Of a DNA stretch of 64,000 bases, positions 62,391-64,000 are shown piece after piece. How positions within the stretch are numbered: the first letter of the stretch is position 1; the number at the start of each line of letters is the position of its first letter. The DNA is taken from the NCBI RefSeq assembly GCF_000799715.1, contig NZ_JUHG01000011.1, forward strand, positions 1,364,001 to 1,428,000, read 5' to 3'. The notes below the pieces were generated by a model, which saw nothing but the letters and a program-made list of their open reading frames with translations, was not told the DNA's origin and made no database searches. The DNA comes from Martinezella rhizogenes. GTDB lineage: Bacteria > Pseudomonadota > Alphaproteobacteria > Rhizobiales > Rhizobiaceae. The position numbers and the translations under genes were made by a program.

Positions 62391-62696
62391 ATGAGCACGC
62401 TCAGCAAGCAACAACAGACCGAACTGGAAGCTGCCGCCTTCCGCCGTCTCGTCGCGCATCTGCGCGAGCGCAGCGACGTTCAGAATATCGATATGATGAA
62501 TCTCGCCGGCTTCTGCCGCAACTGCCTGTCCAACTGGTATCGCGAGGCGGCCGAAGAGGCGGGCTTGCCGGTGACCAAGGACGAATCGCGCGAGATGGTC
62601 TACGGCATGCCCTACGAGGATTGGAAGAATCTGCACCAGGCCGAAGCCTCGGCTGTGCAAAAAGCCAGTTTTGAGCAGAACAAGCCGAAAGAATAG
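62391..62696 (+). CDS. DUF1244 protein
   Basis: The 101-aa protein has the DUF1244 pattern: AAAFRRLVAHLRERSDVQNIDMMNLAGFCRNCLSNWYREAAEEAG and MPYEDWKNLHQAEAS. The conserved Cys pair FCRNC may be functional. ATG 62391 (MSTLSKQQ) is chosen; an in-frame start at 62322 overlaps the preceding gene. Function unknown. Confidence 0.88.
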   Translation: MSTLSKQQQTELEAAAFRRLVAHLRERSDVQNIDMMNLAGFCRNCLSNWYREAAEEAGLPVTKDESREMVYGMPYEDWKNLHQAEASAVQKASFEQNKPKE

Positions 62697-62973
62697 ACCG
62701 GCTTTCGCCAAGACGGCTTGACCTCGCGCTCCATTCGCGGCACGTCAACGGCCCGATCGAATTCGAAACCCAACGCACTCCGGAGACGATGTATCCGAGG
62801 CCCCTGGCGTCACCGCGATCAGCTTTGCGCTTCCGCAGAAGCGGATCGAGCGGATGGACGCGCAAGACAAGCGCATGGGATTTCGGCCAGGAATTTCGTA
62901 ACCCCCGTCTTCAAACAGGGGATTGCATGAACCACAAAGCAGCGCAGGCTGCCGCCTTGAAAGGAAAAAGAAA

Positions 62974-63228
62974 ATGGACGACACGACGAGTGTTGAGAAT
63001 GTCGCCGCCGCCGAATTGCGGGCGTTCATTGAGCGTATCGAGCGGCTGGAAGAAGAAAAGGGCGCCATCCAGTCCGACATCAAGGACGTGATGGGTGAAG
63101 CGAAGGGACGCGGTTACGACACCAAGGCGATCCGCACCATCATCCGCCTGCGCAAGAAGGACGCCAACGAGCGCCTCGAAGAAGAATCCATCCTGCAGAC
63201 CTATATGGCTGCACTCGGAATGGAATAG
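62974..63228 (+). CDS. gapR: Nucleoid-associated protein GapR (DUF2312)
   Basis: The 84-aa protein matches DUF2312: [71 protein letters not shown]. Caulobacter GapR is an essential chromatin protein that encircles overtwisted DNA ahead of replication forks and transcribing polymerase. ATG 62974 follows AAAGGAAAAAG; an upstream in-frame start at 62923 adds residues outside the family. It is likely a single-gene unit. Confidence 0.93.
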   Translation: MDDTTSVENVAAAELRAFIERIERLEEEKGAIQSDIKDVMGEAKGRGYDTKAIRTIIRLRKKDANERLEEESILQTYMAALGME

Positions 63229-63399
63229 GCCGCAGCCCGCCTTCGGGCGGCGCGCTGAAAGTCTATGATCAACAAAACCCAACGGCCGGCATTGTCCGGC
63301 CGTCGATCGTTTCGCCTGGACCAAGGATCAGGCGGCATACCAAATTGCCGCATTGAGCTTGCCCATCGAATGTCGTAGGTGCTTTGCCTGTAAGAGGCG

Positions 63400-63819
63400 A
63401 TGGGGACGGCAGTGGGGACAAAACTCTCCGGGAGAACACAGTGGTTGCTGCGCTTCCTATGCGCCTTCGCACTGTTGTCCGTCGGCTTCGCCCATCAGCC
63501 CATCATTGCCAATGCCGATGAACTGACACCCTCGGCACTTGCCCAATACAGGCTGCCGGACGGGACCCTTCCGGTTCTCTGCGTCACCGAGAGGACGGCG
63601 GACGGCAAGGAACATAGCAAGGCGCATGTGCCGAGCTGCGAGGCCTGCCGGATCTCTTCGGCGGCCCTGCTTCCAGCACCGCCGATGGATATCTGCGAGC
63701 ATCTCGCCTTCGCAAGCCAGGATATCCCGGCCCCGAAAACCGAGGCCTTCCACCGCCAGCTCTATCCGCCGAACACCGGCCCCCGCGCACCACCCCTCCT
63801 CCGCATCACCATTGCCTGA
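63400..63819 (+). CDS. Small secreted DUF2946-like protein
   Basis: The 139-aa protein has a signal or anchor segment (WLLRFLCAFALLSVGFAHQPIIANA, about 15-39). A short domain with CVTERTADGKEHSKAHVPSCEACRISSAALLPAPP follows, including a CEAC motif. It resembles DUF2946 proteins of alphaproteobacteria, often linked to metal or TonB systems. None of those genes is in view, since the window ends 181 nt later. The ribosome-binding site is weak (AAGAGGCG). Confidence 0.65.
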   Translation: MGTAVGTKLSGRTQWLLRFLCAFALLSVGFAHQPIIANADELTPSALAQYRLPDGTLPVLCVTERTADGKEHSKAHVPSCEACRISSAALLPAPPMDICEHLAFASQDIPAPKTEAFHRQLYPPNTGPRAPPLLRITIA

Positions 63820-64000
63820 GCCTGCGTTGCGGCCCGCGCCGTGATGCTCGTCGTCAACGGCGGCCGGACCATGCACGAGATCTGATCGTGCCGGCTGCGG
63901 GTGGATTGCCTCCATGCTGATTATCGCTGCGCGAAACGGGCCGCCACGGCATCCCGATCGTGCTTGCAGATCCGCATGAGACTGCACTTCCCCGCAGATA
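63820..64000. other. Window end, no gene seen
   Basis: The last 181 nt contain no convincing coding frame or signal I can name; the next gene probably starts outside the window. Confidence 0.4.

Noticed and set aside
62697..62973. Possible small gene between DUF1244 and gapR
   Set aside because: Several short frames exist on both strands, but none has a ribosome-binding site or recognisable family features; two short hairpins are the only structure seen.

Overview
The window is about 60% GC and dense with genes. It comes from a chromosome of an alphaproteobacterium of the Rhizobiaceae, most likely Rhizobium or a close relative. This rests on a combination of genes typical of that group: sqdBDC sulfolipid genes, a ruv cluster between yebC and ybgC-tolQ, the lpiA-acvB (atvA) lysyl-phosphatidylglycerol pair known from Rhizobium tropici and Agrobacterium, a tkt-gap-pgk-fba glycolytic cluster behind zapA and DUF4164, BioR-type boxes before bioYB, RcdA with a CtrA box, and GapR. 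No insertion sequence, phage gene, CRISPR array or tRNA was recognised.

Layout. 1-1052: start of tolQ and ybgC (minus strand). 1189-4189: sqdB-sqdD-sqdC, an operon with 4-nt overlaps for sulfoquinovosyl lipid. 4228-6092: two BioR boxes, then bioY-bioB. 6139-10853 (minus): ruvC-ruvA-ruvB followed by a Nudix and a DinB gene. Two different vapBC toxin-antitoxin modules sit between the ruv genes, each behind its own inverted repeat. 11047-15380: a YhbW-type flavin monooxygenase, yebC, a metallo-beta-lactamase-fold protein, a YmdB-type phosphoesterase and 5-formyl-THF cyclo-ligase. 15484-24177: an accessory-looking block (HAD phosphatase, acvB, lpiA, an SRPBCC/ArsR pair, an MmyB-type regulator, two SDR enzymes). 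This block separates the cyclo-ligase from the probable 6S RNA and zapA, which are usually its neighbours.

24250-33897: probable 6S RNA, zapA, DUF4164, then tkt, gap, a frameshifted glycolipid-binding-like gene, a K+/H+ antiporter, pgk and class I fba. This is the central triose-phosphate gene set, with a tandem LacI-type operator before fba. 34071-40853: PhzF, MFS transporter, DUF1192, rcdA behind a CtrA box, an NTF2-like protein, rpmE, an ABC exporter and YegP. 41106-48132: a YCII/ECF42-type sigma pair, a non-flagellar MotA/MotB-like pair, an inositol-phosphatase family enzyme, an ECF sigma/NrsF pair and a secreted hydrolase. 48210-55155: a Sel1 protein, a ThiE-like protein, an ArsR regulator, two DUF465 proteins (one only 57 aa), purEK, rpmJ, a TPR protein and a hydrolase. 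55134-59240: a LysR regulator diverging from a tautomerase/cupin/DUF4865/dehydratase cluster, then a LysE exporter. 59395-63819: pyk with an overlapping DUF1036 gene, N-formylglutamate amidohydrolase, DUF1244, gapR and a small secreted protein.

The most unusual architecture is the ruvCAB operon interleaved with two unrelated VapBC modules. In the second module the toxin stop codon overlaps the ruvB start, so resolvase expression may be physically tied to a toxin-antitoxin locus. Other points worth checking are the frameshifted gene after gap, a probably leaderless ArsR gene whose start lies in its own operator, an SDR without the catalytic Tyr/Lys, and the uncharacterised MotA/B-like pair.
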